Of a stretch of 64,000 nt of DNA, positions 53,453 to 63,865 are shown in pieces. Under the pieces are notes generated by a model. The model was given only the letters and a program-made list of their open reading frames with translations, had not been told where the DNA came from and did not search any database. The stretch is taken from contig MU858080.1 in NCBI GenBank assembly GCA_033297075.1, positions 204,274-268,273 of the forward strand, read 5' to 3'. Position 1 is the stretch's first letter. Every line of letters begins with the position of its first letter. The position numbers and the translations under genes were made by a program. The DNA comes from Rhypophila decipiens (taxonomy: Eukaryota > Ascomycota > Sordariomycetes > Sordariales > Naviculisporaceae).

Positions 53453-54712
53453 TGTTAGCCTTCAACGGAACCTTAACGGCTTGACCCACTAACCATGCTG
53501 ATTTGAGAGATTGGTAGTTGCTATGGGGCGGAGAGTACTGGACATGCGGAACATGCCGAGAGGCAGAAGACCTTCAGCACTCTCAAATATTACGAGTGGC
53601 CAAATATAGTCTCGAGTTGGAGCATTAGGGATGTTGCGTGGTCCGCCCAAAAGCTGATCAGGTATCATGTACAAAGTTGAGCTTCATTGGCATCTGAGTT
53701 GACATGCTCGTGGTGGAGTAAGATTCGCCGACCAACCTTATCTTTCCTTTTGTAAACCTCGTCATCGAACTAAAATGCCTCTTCAAGAGTGGAGCAAATC
53801 TTCACACGATCCCCTAGCTGAGGTACGCCTGCCCTTTGAAGCATCTGCATGCCTGAATCTATTCCAGTCATTCCAAAATGCTAACGTCTTCTCCAGACCC
53901 GAAATTAGAAAAAAAAGAAAAAAGAAAAAAGAAGAAGATGGGTTGCTCGAGGGAGACGGATAGTGGGACGCCGGTAGAGTGAAGAGCAGCATAAGAGGGT
54001 CTTTATTTAACTTCTTGATCTGGGAGGAAACTTATTAGTAATTGAGCTTATCACGTAATGATACAGACTGCTCGTGAAAAGTGCGATGACCAAATAGGAA
54101 TAGGGGCTGAATCAAACTTACGCCTTTGCAAGCGATGGACCGTTCCGACGACTCGAGCAGATAATAGAACTATGGGCTCATAAGTACTAAGTTCTTAACA
54201 CATCTTCGGGCAGCATTCATGACTTTACTCACCCGGATCTAAGATCTCCTCGCTAAACCTTGACATTTACATAGTCAGTGGCATGTGGCGAGCTGCTTGC
54301 CACAAGGAGGTAGGCTTGCTGGCTACTTGAATGGCAGCCGTCGACAACAGTCTGCTTCTGTCTGCGACAAGGAATATAAAATCTCCAACACGGAAAATTA
54401 TTATATTCAGTCTCTTACCAGTCGATCAGCCACTACCTCGGATCCTGAAAAAACCGGGGTATTGGATATTACACTGCGACCTGGTTCCGCTGACATTTAC
54501 CCGATACGAGACGCCGTCACGGGATTGGAGCGCATCCCTGAACAGGACCATCTTAACCGATCTTCCAATATCCTATTCGTGGAGAATGGGGAAGCCGCAA
54601 CGGAGATCAGCTTTTAAGAGTAACCGTCCCAGTCGGTGTAAACGTCCTTCAGGACGCGGAGAAAGAGTCCTGGTACGGACAGATTACAACATCATCGCCA
54701 CCCGGCGAGAGG

Positions 54713-54720
54713 TATATAAG
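54713..54720 (+). promoter_or_regulatory. TATA box of the GH27 gene
   Basis: TATATAAG sits 81 bp upstream of the GH27 start codon, a canonical core-promoter position. Confidence 0.6.
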
Positions 54721-54746
54721 AGTGAACGACGACTAGGATTGCAAAC

Positions 54747-54758
54747 ATGACTTGGTGA
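54747..54758 (+). promoter_or_regulatory. Minimal upstream ORF (ATG ACT TGG TGA)
   Basis: This four-codon uORF encodes Met-Thr-Trp-stop and begins 54 bp before the main start. Its surroundings, GCAAACATGACTTGGTGAAAC, copy the main start context GCAAACATGACCTGGCCAAAC at 18 of 21 positions. It lies between the TATA box and the main ATG, so it is probably transcribed. Confidence 0.5.
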
Positions 54759-54800
54759 AACAGTCAATCCTCAATCATCACTTCGCCGAGTCCTGCAAAC

Positions 54801-56139
54801 ATGACCTGGCCAAACGTCCTCCTCGTCACCTCTGGCCTCCTGGGCGTGGGCTCAGCGCTGAAAGATGGAATCGGTCTCAAACCTCACATGGGCTGGAGCA
54901 GCTGGGTAAGATCTAACCTACACAATCACAAATCCACATGTGCTAACTCACCCTCTCTTCTTAGAACGTAGCCCAATGCAACGCCGCATCAGCCAAGTAC
55001 GCCCTCGACACAGCCAACAAGTTCGTCTCCATGGGCCTCAAAGACCTAGGCTACGAGTGTACGCACAACTCCCCCCTCATCACCATTCCCCGAAGCTAAC
55101 AAGTCCCCCACAAATAGACGTCAACATCGACGACTGCTGGACAACCAAAAACCGCGACTCCCAGGGCAAGCTCGTTCCCGACCCGTCAAAATGGCCCAAC
55201 GGAATCAAACCCGTAGTCGACCAGATCCACTCCATGGGCCTCAAATTCGGCCTCTACGGGTGCGCCGGAGCCCAGACCTGCGCAGGCTACCCAGGCAGCG
55301 AAGGCCGCGAAAAGTCCGACGTCGCCCAGCTAACCTCGTGGGGCGTTGATTTCTGGAAATACGACAACTGCTATACCCCCTGTCGCCAGAACCCTCGTCC
55401 CCAGACCTGCGGAAACCCCACTGGAAACAGTAGCCAGTGGTATGCGCCCATGCGGGATGCTGTCATTGGTTATAATACTCAGCAGACAAGCGTAGCCAAG
55501 AAGATGCACTTTAATCTCTGCAACTGGGGCAGAGATAATGTCTGGACCTGGGGAGCGGGTTATGGACATTCGTGGAGGATGAGTGTCGATAACTGGGGCG
55601 ACTGGGCTAGTGTGGAGAGAATCGGCAGCTCGGCGGCGGATATCTACCAGTTCAGCGCCCCCGGGGGATTCAATGATCTGGACATGTTGTACCTCGGTTC
55701 GTCCAAGATCAATGCCAACCAGGAGAAGCTGCATTTTGCTCTGTGGGCGATTGCCAAGTCTCCGTTGGTGTTGGGATTGGATCTGAACAAGATTTCGGCT
55801 TCTACGCTGGCGATTATCAAGAACAAGGGGCTGATTGACATTAATCAGGATGCGCTGGGCAAGCCGGCGAGTATCTTTCGGCCTCCTGGGGCTGCGGCGC
55901 CGGTCAAGGGCAAGATTTACCCGTACTGGGCGGGTCCGTTGGTTGATGGCGTTGTCATTGGGCTTGCGGCTGGCACGGCGGCGGGCAGGTTTGGGGTTGA
56001 CTTTAAGGATGTTCCGGGCTTGCAGGGCGGCAGGTCGTATGTCTGGAAGGAGATGTATACTGGCCAGACGGGCAATGGCACGAGCGTGTCGTTTGACATT
56101 GGCCTGCACGATATGCGCGTTGTCAAGGTGACGGTTTAG
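54801..56139 (+). CDS. Secreted alpha-galactosidase, glycoside hydrolase family 27
   Basis: Exons 54801-54905, 54965-55058 and 55118-56139 give 406 residues. Residues 1-19 form a signal peptide (ending GVGSA). The family blocks are clear: LKPHMGWSSWN, YVNIDDCW, FGLYGCAGAQTCAGYPGSEG, and the nucleophile motif WKYDNC with Asp149. Then come HFNLCNWGRDNVWTWG, WRMSVDNWGDW with Asp224 as candidate acid/base, and GGFNDLDMLYLG. A beta-sandwich C-terminal domain completes it, as in other GH27 enzymes. It should hydrolyse terminal alpha-1,6-galactose from galactomannan or raffinose-type sugars outside the cell. Both introns are 59 bp. A TATA box and a minimal uORF precede it. Confidence 0.93.
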
Positions 56140-56802
56140 GGGGAAGTGGAGTATGGGATGTCGAGTAAACAAACCGGTGTTAAACGGGGACAAGGGCGGA
56201 AAAGATAATAGCTGTGGGGCGTATATCTGACTACCAAATTGATTGTGGCAGCTCTCTCTGGTATTAAAAATCTGACTTGCGGTCAAGGCTGATAGCGCAC
56301 TGCAATTTTAGCGTCGCCGGAGGGCCTGAATTCAGGCCCTCACCTCGCCATGAATACGGAGTACACGGGGCCAATAGCATTTCGTCCCGATTCTTTCCGC
56401 AGACACGCTTGGCCTCAAAACTTTATGTCAATTCTGCAAAGTCATCAAGATGATGATGTACTAGTCAAGGTCAAACAATGGAGCGAAATGTCCTGAGTCA
56501 ACGCGTATTCCCCTTTAGGACTTTACTTTGCAACAAGCTACGGGTACTCCAAAATGAGGACGGCCTGCCCAGCCACCCTCAGCGGGCGGCCGCCTCGGCG
56601 CGTCATCCATCACCTCAAGTCCAAAATCTCACCGCAGCGGCCGATCCTGATCCGGCCTGTGACTCACAATCAACCAACTCGAATTCTCCCAGCTCACTTC
56701 TCTCGTCTTTCCTTCGTAAATAGCTCACGACTTTCTATCCCCAAAGTTTCGACTTCCTCTCCCATCTTGTTAGAGCAAAGCTTACCAGTCTCGTCGCCGA
56801 AT
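56140..56802. other. Intergenic / 5' leader of first paralogue
   Basis: It lies between GH27 and the first tandem paralogue. The paralogue frame is open from 56554, but only the part after the ATG at 56803 has a counterpart in the second copy. Some leader similarity with the second copy (CATTCTCCCACTTCACTTCT-like) shows the duplication included this flank. Confidence 0.55.
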
Positions 56803-58086
56803 ATGCCCGAGTCCGAACCAAAAACACCGACGACTACCGCCCCGGAGGCTACCCCCGCAACCATCTCTCCCAACATAAATCCAGCCATGGATAGCAACGA
56901 CAATGACGGCGATGACAATACCGACACATCCTCCGATGGCGATCCCATAGTCTACCAACAATGGGACCCGACAATCCACCACTTCGTCAAACAAATCCAC
57001 CTGGCCTGGTCATCAAGTCCACGCCCACTTACAACCGCCACGAAGCCTCAAATTGACGAATTCATGACCTACTGGCGATCTACTTTTGACAGACTCGCAA
57101 GGGAAATCGAAGCAGATACTTCGTTTCCACAAGGATTAACCACCCCGCCAGTTTCGAGGTTCGATATCCAACTTTTCACCCAGAACAGTGGACTCGATTG
57201 TCCTTGTTGTTTGCCGATTGTTAAGCCGAGTATTATTCTTGAAATTGAGAAGTCTGAGGATGGTGCGGGAGGCGGGATTACCAAAGGGGATTTCTTGCGC
57301 GCGATAGGCGGGTATCTTTACGGCTTTGAGACTCTCTCCGAGGCATCGTCTGCCCAGTCCAAAGTAAAGATTCGGTTCAACGGCGGGGAATTTAGTCAAA
57401 CAGATGGAGGGGAGGTGACACTGCCGACTATATACTCCGAGTACGAACTGTTGACAAGAGCAGAGTACCCCGCCTATCTGGTCAAGAAAGGGGACCAGGA
57501 GTGGACGCTGCAGGAGCAGCTTCGTGATCGGGAACGGCCGTTGGGCGGGTGGCCTGCTGGGTTTGGAGGGGCGAGTGATAGGAATTTCGATGACAACCCC
57601 ACGCCCCGAGCTCTACGAGAGAGAGGGGTTGACAGGGAAGCGGTCGACTTGGTCGAGGCTATGGATGCGAAGGGCAAAGAGCATGGAACAGCAACTGGAC
57701 CCGAAGTCGAGTCCGAGTTACATGGCGAAGAGAAAGAGCGAGATGTGGAAACTGAAGAAGTTGATAACTCGGCAGAAAAGGCAAAAGGGGAACTCGAAAC
57801 TGACAAAAGCCAGAGTGAAGAAGAGGTCAACTTGGTCGAGGATCAAGAAGACGAGGTGGACGACGATGCCAGTTCGTCTGCCAGTGCTTTCTACGAAGAG
57901 ACCCCGAACGAGTACAAGTTTCCGGCAGTAATCTGGGATAGCAGCTGGCTTAGCGCGGGTGGGAGAGGTCCCAACGGAGAGAGAATAATGTTCGGCTCAA
58001 CGCCGACGGTCTGGTTGTTTTGTTGCCCGCCGGGAGACTTTGAAGATCGGGTGGGCACGGAACGGTTTAAACAGAAGAGGAAATAG
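56803..58086 (+). CDS. Tandem paralogue 1, unknown function, ends at an apparent premature stop
   Basis: An intronless gene of 427 residues starting MPESEPKTP, chosen because the second copy starts at the equivalent place (MSEPKP). Shared blocks are YWRSTFDRLAREIEAD, ITKGDFLRAIGGYLYGFE, LPTIYSEYELL followed by EYPAYLVKKGD, FPAVIWDSSWL and TPTVWLFCCPPGDFEDRVG. A Glu/Asp/Lys-rich disordered insertion (about residues 280-370) is specific to this copy. The frame ends QKRK-TAG. Beyond it the same frame continues WDEAYSKEATDDGEKKEVK, which matches the tail of copy 2, so TAG probably replaced an AAG lysine codon. No catalytic motif or known domain is recognised; there is no signal peptide. Confidence 0.7.
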   Translation: MPESEPKTPTTTAPEATPATISPNINPAMDSNDNDGDDNTDTSSDGDPIVYQQWDPTIHHFVKQIHLAWSSSPRPLTTATKPQIDEFMTYWRSTFDRLAREIEADTSFPQGLTTPPVSRFDIQLFTQNSGLDCPCCLPIVKPSIILEIEKSEDGAGGGITKGDFLRAIGGYLYGFETLSEASSAQSKVKIRFNGGEFSQTDGGEVTLPTIYSEYELLTRAEYPAYLVKKGDQEWTLQEQLRDRERPLGGWPAGFGGASDRNFDDNPTPRALRERGVDREAVDLVEAMDAKGKEHGTATGPEVESELHGEEKERDVETEEVDNSAEKAKGELETDKSQSEEEVNLVEDQEDEVDDDASSSASAFYEETPNEYKFPAVIWDSSWLSAGGRGPNGERIMFGSTPTVWLFCCPPGDFEDRVGTERFKQKRK

Positions 58087-58647
58087 TGGGACGAGGCTTA
58101 TAGCAAGGAGGCTACTGATGATGGTGAGAAGAAGGAGGTCAAGAATAATGAATAGAAGCAGGGAATGAGAACCTGTAATTACAAGTGTTAAGGAAGGGAT
58201 AAAGGCAGAGAAAAAGATGGTGCTATAACTGACTACAAAATCTCAACTCTTTCTGCGGCTTTATAAAAGGCCAAAGGTTGCCATCACTTTGACCATGCAG
58301 TAGCCTTGTCTTCCCAATCGTTGCTGAAATCAGACAAACAGTGCCCCACAAAAGTCGCCTTCATTTATTTGACTCGGTCCTGCAGTAATAAAGTTTGAGA
58401 TTGGGTTCATGGTGCGTCATCCATCCTCACAGACCAAAAGTCTATTTCCCGTTTTCCCGACTCCACTGGACTCGGCTACAAAACCACTTCCATTCTCCCA
58501 CTTCACTTCTGTGACTGTCCATTTCCTTTACAAACATCCAAAACCCAATCACGCCAACCGCCCACTGTCAGCTTCTTCTCGCATCACAAGAGGGAATCAG
58601 AAGACTCACGACTCTCCCCACCGAATCCAATCCAACTTGTAGTAACC
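58087..58647. other. Spacer between the tandem paralogues
   Basis: It contains the untranslated tail remnant of copy 1 (to about 58155), a TATAAAA at 58262-58268, and a leader resembling that of copy 1. No gene is seen. Confidence 0.55.
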
Positions 58648-59691
58648 ATGTCCGAGCCCAAGCCAGCCGCACTCGACACCCAAGAGCCAGAGACCAGCAC
58701 ACCAGCCGTGGTCTCTCCCGCCCCAACTGCCTTCAGGAAGAGTCTCTTCAGGAACTTGATCGGTTACAACGATGACTGCGACACCGATAGCGACAACAGC
58801 GAGGGCTGCATAATTTACGAACGATACGAGCGAACTCTATACCACCTCGTCAAACAAGTCCATGCCGCCTTCGCCGCTAGTCCACGCCCAAGTCCCACCG
58901 CCACTCACGACCAAAAGACAGGGTTCATAACCTACTGGCGCTCCACTTTCAACAAAATTTGCACCGAAATCGAGGCAGACGATTCATTCCCGCACTATAT
59001 AACAGACCCGCCCGTTTCACACTGTGATATTTTTCTGTATACACAGAACCAGCGCGGACCGCGGGAATGGGATAGCTGGGACTTGAGGGATTTTAATTCT
59101 TGGCTGTCGTTTTTGCCGGAAGATGCACCGGCGAATATCATCCTTCAGCTTGAGGAGCCCGAGGATGAGACTGGCTTGACCAAGGGTCATTTACTTAGAG
59201 CTGTAGGGGGCTATCTCTATGGGTTTGACTCTTTGTTGCCTCCGCTGGATGCAAAACTCAACATTACTTTCGACGGCGGGGAATGTCAAGGAGAAGGTGA
59301 GGATATCGTCTGGCCGACTGTATACTCCGAGTATGAACTCTTGGGAAGACGCGAGTACCCGGCATACTTGATAAACAAGGGCGACAGAAGCCGGACGCTC
59401 GAGAAACAGTCGTCTGACTGGGATAGGCCGCCGTCAGGTAACGGAGAAAAGACGGTCAAGATGAAACACGTCATTCATGACGATGAGGACGAAAGCGACG
59501 ATGATGATGCTGCCGCCGCCGAATACAAGTACCCTGCTGTCATCTGGGATATGGCCTGGCTCCAGGAGCACAACGACTCAGTCTGGGGTTATGAGGACTA
59601 TGAGGTGGTTTGTGGGGATACGCCGACGCTGTACCTTTTTTGTTGTCCCCCGGGGATTTTGAGGATCGAGTTGGTGGGAAATGGTACATAA
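58648..59691 (+). CDS. Tandem paralogue 2, unknown function, C-terminus frameshifted
   Basis: An intronless gene of 347 residues with the same blocks as copy 1: YWRSTFNKICTEIEAD, LTKGHLLRAVGGYLYGFD, WPTVYSEYELL followed by EYPAYLINKGD, YPAVIWDMAWL and TPTLYLFCCPPG. After CCPPG the frame drifts into an unrelated end (ILRIELVGNGT). The conserved continuation GDFEDRVGGKWYIKK followed by WDKHYYPEAKD lies one frame over and runs to a stop at 59828. The break falls in CCCCCGGGG at about 59647-59655, where one base seems to be missing. This may be a real deletion or a homopolymer error. The acidic insertion is shorter than in copy 1. Function is unknown. Confidence 0.68.
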   Translation: MSEPKPAALDTQEPETSTPAVVSPAPTAFRKSLFRNLIGYNDDCDTDSDNSEGCIIYERYERTLYHLVKQVHAAFAASPRPSPTATHDQKTGFITYWRSTFNKICTEIEADDSFPHYITDPPVSHCDIFLYTQNQRGPREWDSWDLRDFNSWLSFLPEDAPANIILQLEEPEDETGLTKGHLLRAVGGYLYGFDSLLPPLDAKLNITFDGGECQGEGEDIVWPTVYSEYELLGRREYPAYLINKGDRSRTLEKQSSDWDRPPSGNGEKTVKMKHVIHDDEDESDDDDAAAAEYKYPAVIWDMAWLQEHNDSVWGYEDYEVVCGDTPTLYLFCCPPGILRIELVGNGT

Positions 59692-59994
59692 AGAAGACTC
59701 TGAAATGGGACAAGCACTACTATCCCGAGGCGAAGGACAAGGAGGATGAGGAGAGGGAGGAAGAAGTTAAGGATATGTTGCAAATGGCTCGTGACTTGAC
59801 CTTGTCAGTCAAAGCTGACAATAGCTGACAGTAGCTTGCTGAGTATACGAGCATACGAAGTAGCGATATATTTTAGCGATACTGTGGTCGTGGATAAGAT
59901 ACAAGGCCAGCCTCAATTCCAGCGAATACAGCCCGTTATGCCTAAAGCTAGTTTTGCGTGACCTGATCGCATGCAGTCCTCATGTGCAGCAATA

Positions 59995-61966
59995 TCATGC
60001 CTGTTGAACAGGAATGTCCCCCAGGTAAGCCTCCAGCCGCCTCCTCCACTCGCGATTCGTCTCCTTGGCCTGGGCAGTTTCCCCCAAGGCTTTAAGTTCG
60101 TCCTCAAGAGCCCACACTTCCCGCACGACATGCAGGTTGACCTTTCCACGAGCTTCCTCCTGGAGGGCGATCAGTTTCCGGAGGTGCTTGATCCTCTCGG
60201 CATTGCCAAGTCTTTGGGGACTAGGAGGACCATCGTCTGGCTTGTCTGGCTCTGTGCTTGTTGTATTGTCCTTTGCCAATCTGTAGGCCCGAGTCTTTGA
60301 TTTGTAGCCGTGATTATTATCATCTCTGGTCATTGAGATTCGTATAGCCCATGCGGTGGTCATGGCTTGGATCTTGAGCTGGACGCGCTCCCGGTCGATG
60401 GGCGATGTCTTTCTCTCTGGCTGAGCAGCATTCTCGTTGGTGGTGGCGGCGTTATCTGTCCGAGACGGAGATGCTGCTGACCCCGGCAGATGGTCCAGGG
60501 GACAGTCCCATGTGTCTCCCGCTGGCGGCTGTTGTCCAATCTCGACCTCGGCGAGCACCTTGGTCGCTAGCAGCCCTGCCAATGTCCCCAACAAGGCAGT
60601 CTGGTCCGTGGTGGACCTGAGCAGCTCGCACACCCTGATCGGCTTCCCTTGCTCATCTATGGCCCCGGAAATTCCCAGCGGGACCTGTTTCCCGTACTCC
60701 CTCAAACCGTTAAGGATACTTGACGTCAGCTGACTTACAAGGTTTCGGGGACCGTGAGTATGACAGGCCGGCACCAGCGGGAGGAAATGTCGCATATGGG
60801 GAGGATCCTCGGCGTCCCATTTGGCCTCGGACTGCAGGTATCTCCGCACCGCGGGTGTGACGATCCGTTTCTCTTGCTCTCCGGATACTGCCAGCCGGCT
60901 ACTAAATTCGCCATGGTCTAGCCCCAGCTGCCCCAGCCGCTCGAGGATGACGTTGACCACATGCGGTGGGAGATTGATGGAGCACGAGTCCCAGCCTAGG
61001 TACCAGTACACGTGAAGCAGCGAGGGGTCAAAGTTGTCAAAGATCAGCTTGGCGTTGAGGCCCCATGCCTGCTCGAGGAGCGTGGCGGTGTGGGGGTTGA
61101 TGGGATAGTGCGTTTCTCCTCCGTCTTTCTGCGTCGTCTTGCCTTCCGCTGCAAGCCGCTTCAAGAGCCGCAGGATGGTCGAGAGCGGGTGTGTCTCGGG
61201 TACCTTGAACCTGCTGCCCACCAGTCCGTCTAGATGAACCAGCAGCATCTGAAAGAGCCGGGTCGTGTGTTGCTGCTGCTGCATGGCTGCGTCGGTCCCG
61301 GCGGAGAGATGCGAGACGACCATGTTGTGCATGAGGTCCAGCAGGTTCCAGATCAGGGCTGGCCCGTCAATGGTCAGCAGATCCTCAATGAGCAGAAAGG
61401 CCTTGCGAGCTACTCTGCCCGCCAGCTCACCGTACCCACGGTCTAGCAGCTCGATGATCATTTTGAAGGCAAAGTTGATCTCGTTGGCCTCGATGGTGGG
61501 TGCCACGGGGAGGAGGTGTCGATGGGGCTCCTCGTAAAAGGCATCGCTCCAGATCCTGACGCTGGAAAGGAACATGAACTTGACGTCGGTGTCGCCGCAT
61601 GCCAGGTTCAGCACCGACAGGGCTGGGTCGGCTGTGGCCCACCGCTTTTTGTTCTTTTGGAAGCCCCACTTGGCAAATCGCTTCTTGTACATTTGCGTTC
61701 TACCAACTGAGGTTAGCTATTATGGTCTTTATGTTTGATACGCGGGTTGGGTGAACAACTGACGTGGCTTTGAACCCATGCTTGGTTTCCATGTACCGCA
61801 TAATCTCGTGCAGCTTCCGACGCTCCATCACGTACAGCCTTTCAAGTTCCGGGTGCATGGCTTCCCAGTCCGCCTTGGTGTGTGTCAAAGCCGACTGGGA
61901 CCATGGTCGCGTGCTCGTATTGTCCGACGATGTGGTTGGCGCAGGTGGCCCCAGAGGAAGTGACAT
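59995..61966 (-). CDS. Clr5-domain protein
   Basis: Exons 61966-61764 and 61699-59995 (intron with GTCAGT donor and GCTAAC branch) give 635 residues. The N-terminal Clr5 domain (about residues 33-90) spans the intron: DWEAMHPELERLYVMERRKL, then HEIMRYMETKHGFKATTQMY, then KKRFAKWGFQKNKKRW. It is a helix-turn-helix-like module common at the N-terminus of ascomycete proteins and named after a cellulose-response regulator in which it occurs. The rest, about 540 residues, has helical character without a recognised domain, and ends with a charged coiled-coil-like stretch. A role as a nuclear regulator is inferred from the domain only. It converges with paralogue 2. Confidence 0.85.
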
Positions 61967-63124
61967 TGTAATTACTAATGCCTGTACTGTGTACAGGTGA
62001 TGATAACACACAGACAAAAGGCAACGTCGTTGGTAACCGGAGTGTGAATACCAAAGTCGTAGACGGTGTGTGATCAAATCTCGATAGACTAGAACTTCGA
62101 GAAGCACGGAATTTTGGTGCTTTGGCGAGAGAACCAATTGACCCCGGAGAAAAAGTTTCCCGCATTGATTATGCCGTTGGCTGTTGGCTTGATAATCATA
62201 TCCATGAGCCAAAGTCCGGACCCCGCCTAGCCCGTAGATCCGTGACTGTGACCAGGGGGCTGCATTTAGTCTGCAGGCAGGGTGACAATTTCGAACCAAC
62301 AGCTCTATGACCCTGGTCTGTTGCTATCGAGGGCGGTTAACGGGCTTCCAGTATGGCCCAAAGAGGACTACGTGATGGGGCATGTTTGGGGGCCCTGATT
62401 CCTCAACCGAGCAGAGCCTGTGACTGCGGTATTCCGATAGGATGTCCAGAGTGCCAAGCTCACCCTAACTTGGTATAATTATACCAGGTCCTCCATTTGA
62501 ACGCTAACGCTAACCCTAACACGTACTGGTAACACCGTGAATCATCTTGTTACTTAGTAACAAGAAGCTGGTAATTACAAGGTTCTTGTAATTACCAGCT
62601 TTTTGGGTCGAGATTGGGGCATGAAGCAAAATGCCCATGCTATTTAAAGAAATGGTATAGGCCATATAACAAACTAAATATACGCCTTGAAATTCCATAT
62701 CCAACGCATTATAACCTTTTCGTCTAGGGCGTACTTCTGTCCAACTTTACGACTAAAAGATATAACGTATTATGCGCCTACTATTTTCTTTCTTTGGGTA
62801 TTCATTAAAGGCATTTACACCTGTCACGGAGTCTGAACGCATTACACTTTAACACCGGGTCTGGAAAGCCATAAGTATGTGACTATTCTTCGTTCTCAGC
62901 CAACCTCGACGAGCCCGGTTTGGCTGGCCCACGGATTGGCATACCAACCGTCCGGCCAGAGCTGGCATCTTCTGCCGACGACATGCTTGGGCTACAAAGT
63001 TGTTTATGTAGCCATTTAATAAGATGACAGTCTGATGCAAGTTTGTTCAATGTACCAGGGATATATCGCATATTAGATCATGCTGATGGCATTAAAAGGC
63101 AACGCAAAATATATTAGGTTGGTG
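61967..63124. other. Intergenic region with clustered palindromes
   Basis: Upstream of the Clr5 gene and downstream of the kinase gene. It includes the palindrome cluster at 62471-62601 and the string CTAACGCTAACCCTAAC (62505-62520). No gene is seen. Confidence 0.55.
62471..62601. repeat. Cluster of three perfect palindromes/hairpins
   Basis: TGGTATAATTATACCA (62471-62486) is a perfect 16-base palindrome. CTTGTTAC at 62546-62553 pairs with GTAACAAG at 62557-62564 around TTA. Immediately after, 62565-62581 (AAGCTGGTAATTACAAG) pairs perfectly with 62585-62601 around GTT. The last gives a 17-bp stem with a three-base loop. Confidence 0.9.
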
Positions 63125-63865
63125 TCAAAGGCACCAACACACTATCTGGCCCAACTGAACACATACATCAGACTCACCATCCATATGAAACCAAGGGTGA
63201 CCAAGAACCTCCTCGGCAGTGGGACGTCTCGCCGGATCATAGACAAAGATCTTGGACAAGAGGTCAAAGAGCAGGTCCGCCTCGTGCTCCGGGATCTGTG
63301 GCAACTCCTTCAAGACCGCGAGTTGCTCACGGTTGTACCGATACATGTAGGTATTGTCCACCCTCACAGCCTTGGGTTTCCACACCATGTCCTCGAAGCA
63401 TGCGGCATACGGGATCCTGTCTCCCCAGTAATCGGGCTTACAATCATCCTCCTCGAGACTGCTAGCCGCGCCGGTCTGGACAACATGACCCTCGGGCTCA
63501 TCCCAAATCTTGCGGACCAGATCCTTGAGAGGGCGCTTTTCCATGGACTCCAACTTCTCGAGCGGGTTTCCTGCACCAGGGTCCCTTGTCGGCATTCCGT
63601 CCTCGTCCCACAGGATCTCCTGCCATTCGGGCGGCATATCACCCAAGGTCAGGATGATATATCTCAAAAGATCTGCCGGAGAGGTCACCTGGTAACAGTT
63701 CTCGAACGGGCCCTCGCCAGACCTCAGCTGAAACAGACAATGACCGAGAGCCCAGATATCGCTTGCGGGACTAGCTGGAAAGCCGGCTGCGACCTCGGGC
63801 GCCAGAGACTCATACGGTGTGGCCAGCATTGTTGATGCAGGAAAAGAGAAGCTCGTTGATTGAGT
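63125..63865 (-). CDS. Protein kinase C-lobe (upstream exons beyond right edge)
   Basis: A 247-codon terminal exon encodes the lower half of a Ser/Thr-kinase fold. It starts after a possible TAG acceptor (63868-63866) with TQSTSFSFPASTMLATPYES. The APE motif is LAPEV, the F-helix Asp is SDIWALGHCLFQLRSG, and the conserved C-lobe arginine lies in DPARRPTAEEVLGHPWF. This resembles fungal SRPK-like or atypical kinases. The ATP-binding lobe, HRD and DFG should lie in exons to the right, but the next 135 bp show no matching coding sequence, so a long intron or a truncated copy is possible. It ends after VCVQLGQIVCWCL. Confidence 0.65.
   Translation of the reverse strand, partial: TQSTSFSFPASTMLATPYESLAPEVAAGFPASPASDIWALGHCLFQLRSGEGPFENCYQVTSPADLLRYIILTLGDMPPEWQEILWDEDGMPTRDPGAGNPLEKLESMEKRPLKDLVRKIWDEPEGHVVQTGAASSLEEDDCKPDYWGDRIPYAACFEDMVWKPKAVRVDNTYMYRYNREQLAVLKELPQIPEHEADLLFDLLSKIFVYDPARRPTAEEVLGHPWFHMDGESDVCVQLGQIVCWCL

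Larger units (their letters stand above)
53453..54800. other. Intergenic, GH27 upstream region
   Basis: About 1.3 kb. An A/G run (53907-53938) lies in the middle. The right end holds the GH27 promoter, TATA box and a four-codon uORF. No other gene is seen. Confidence 0.55.

Noticed and set aside
56554..56802. 83-codon N-terminal extension of paralogue 1
   Set aside because: The second paralogue has no comparable extension, and the extension looks like leader sequence (basic, Pro/Ser-rich).
61690..61725. tRNA-like D-arm (CTCAGTTGGTAGAAC on the minus strand)
   Set aside because: There is no matching acceptor, anticodon or T-arm, and it coincides with the branch/acceptor region of the Clr5 gene intron.
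62500..62521. CTAACGCTAACCCTAAC, telomere-like
   Set aside because: Only one full CCCTAA-type unit with imperfect neighbours; no array, so not an interstitial telomere. The TTAGGG-like string near 1646 is equally short.
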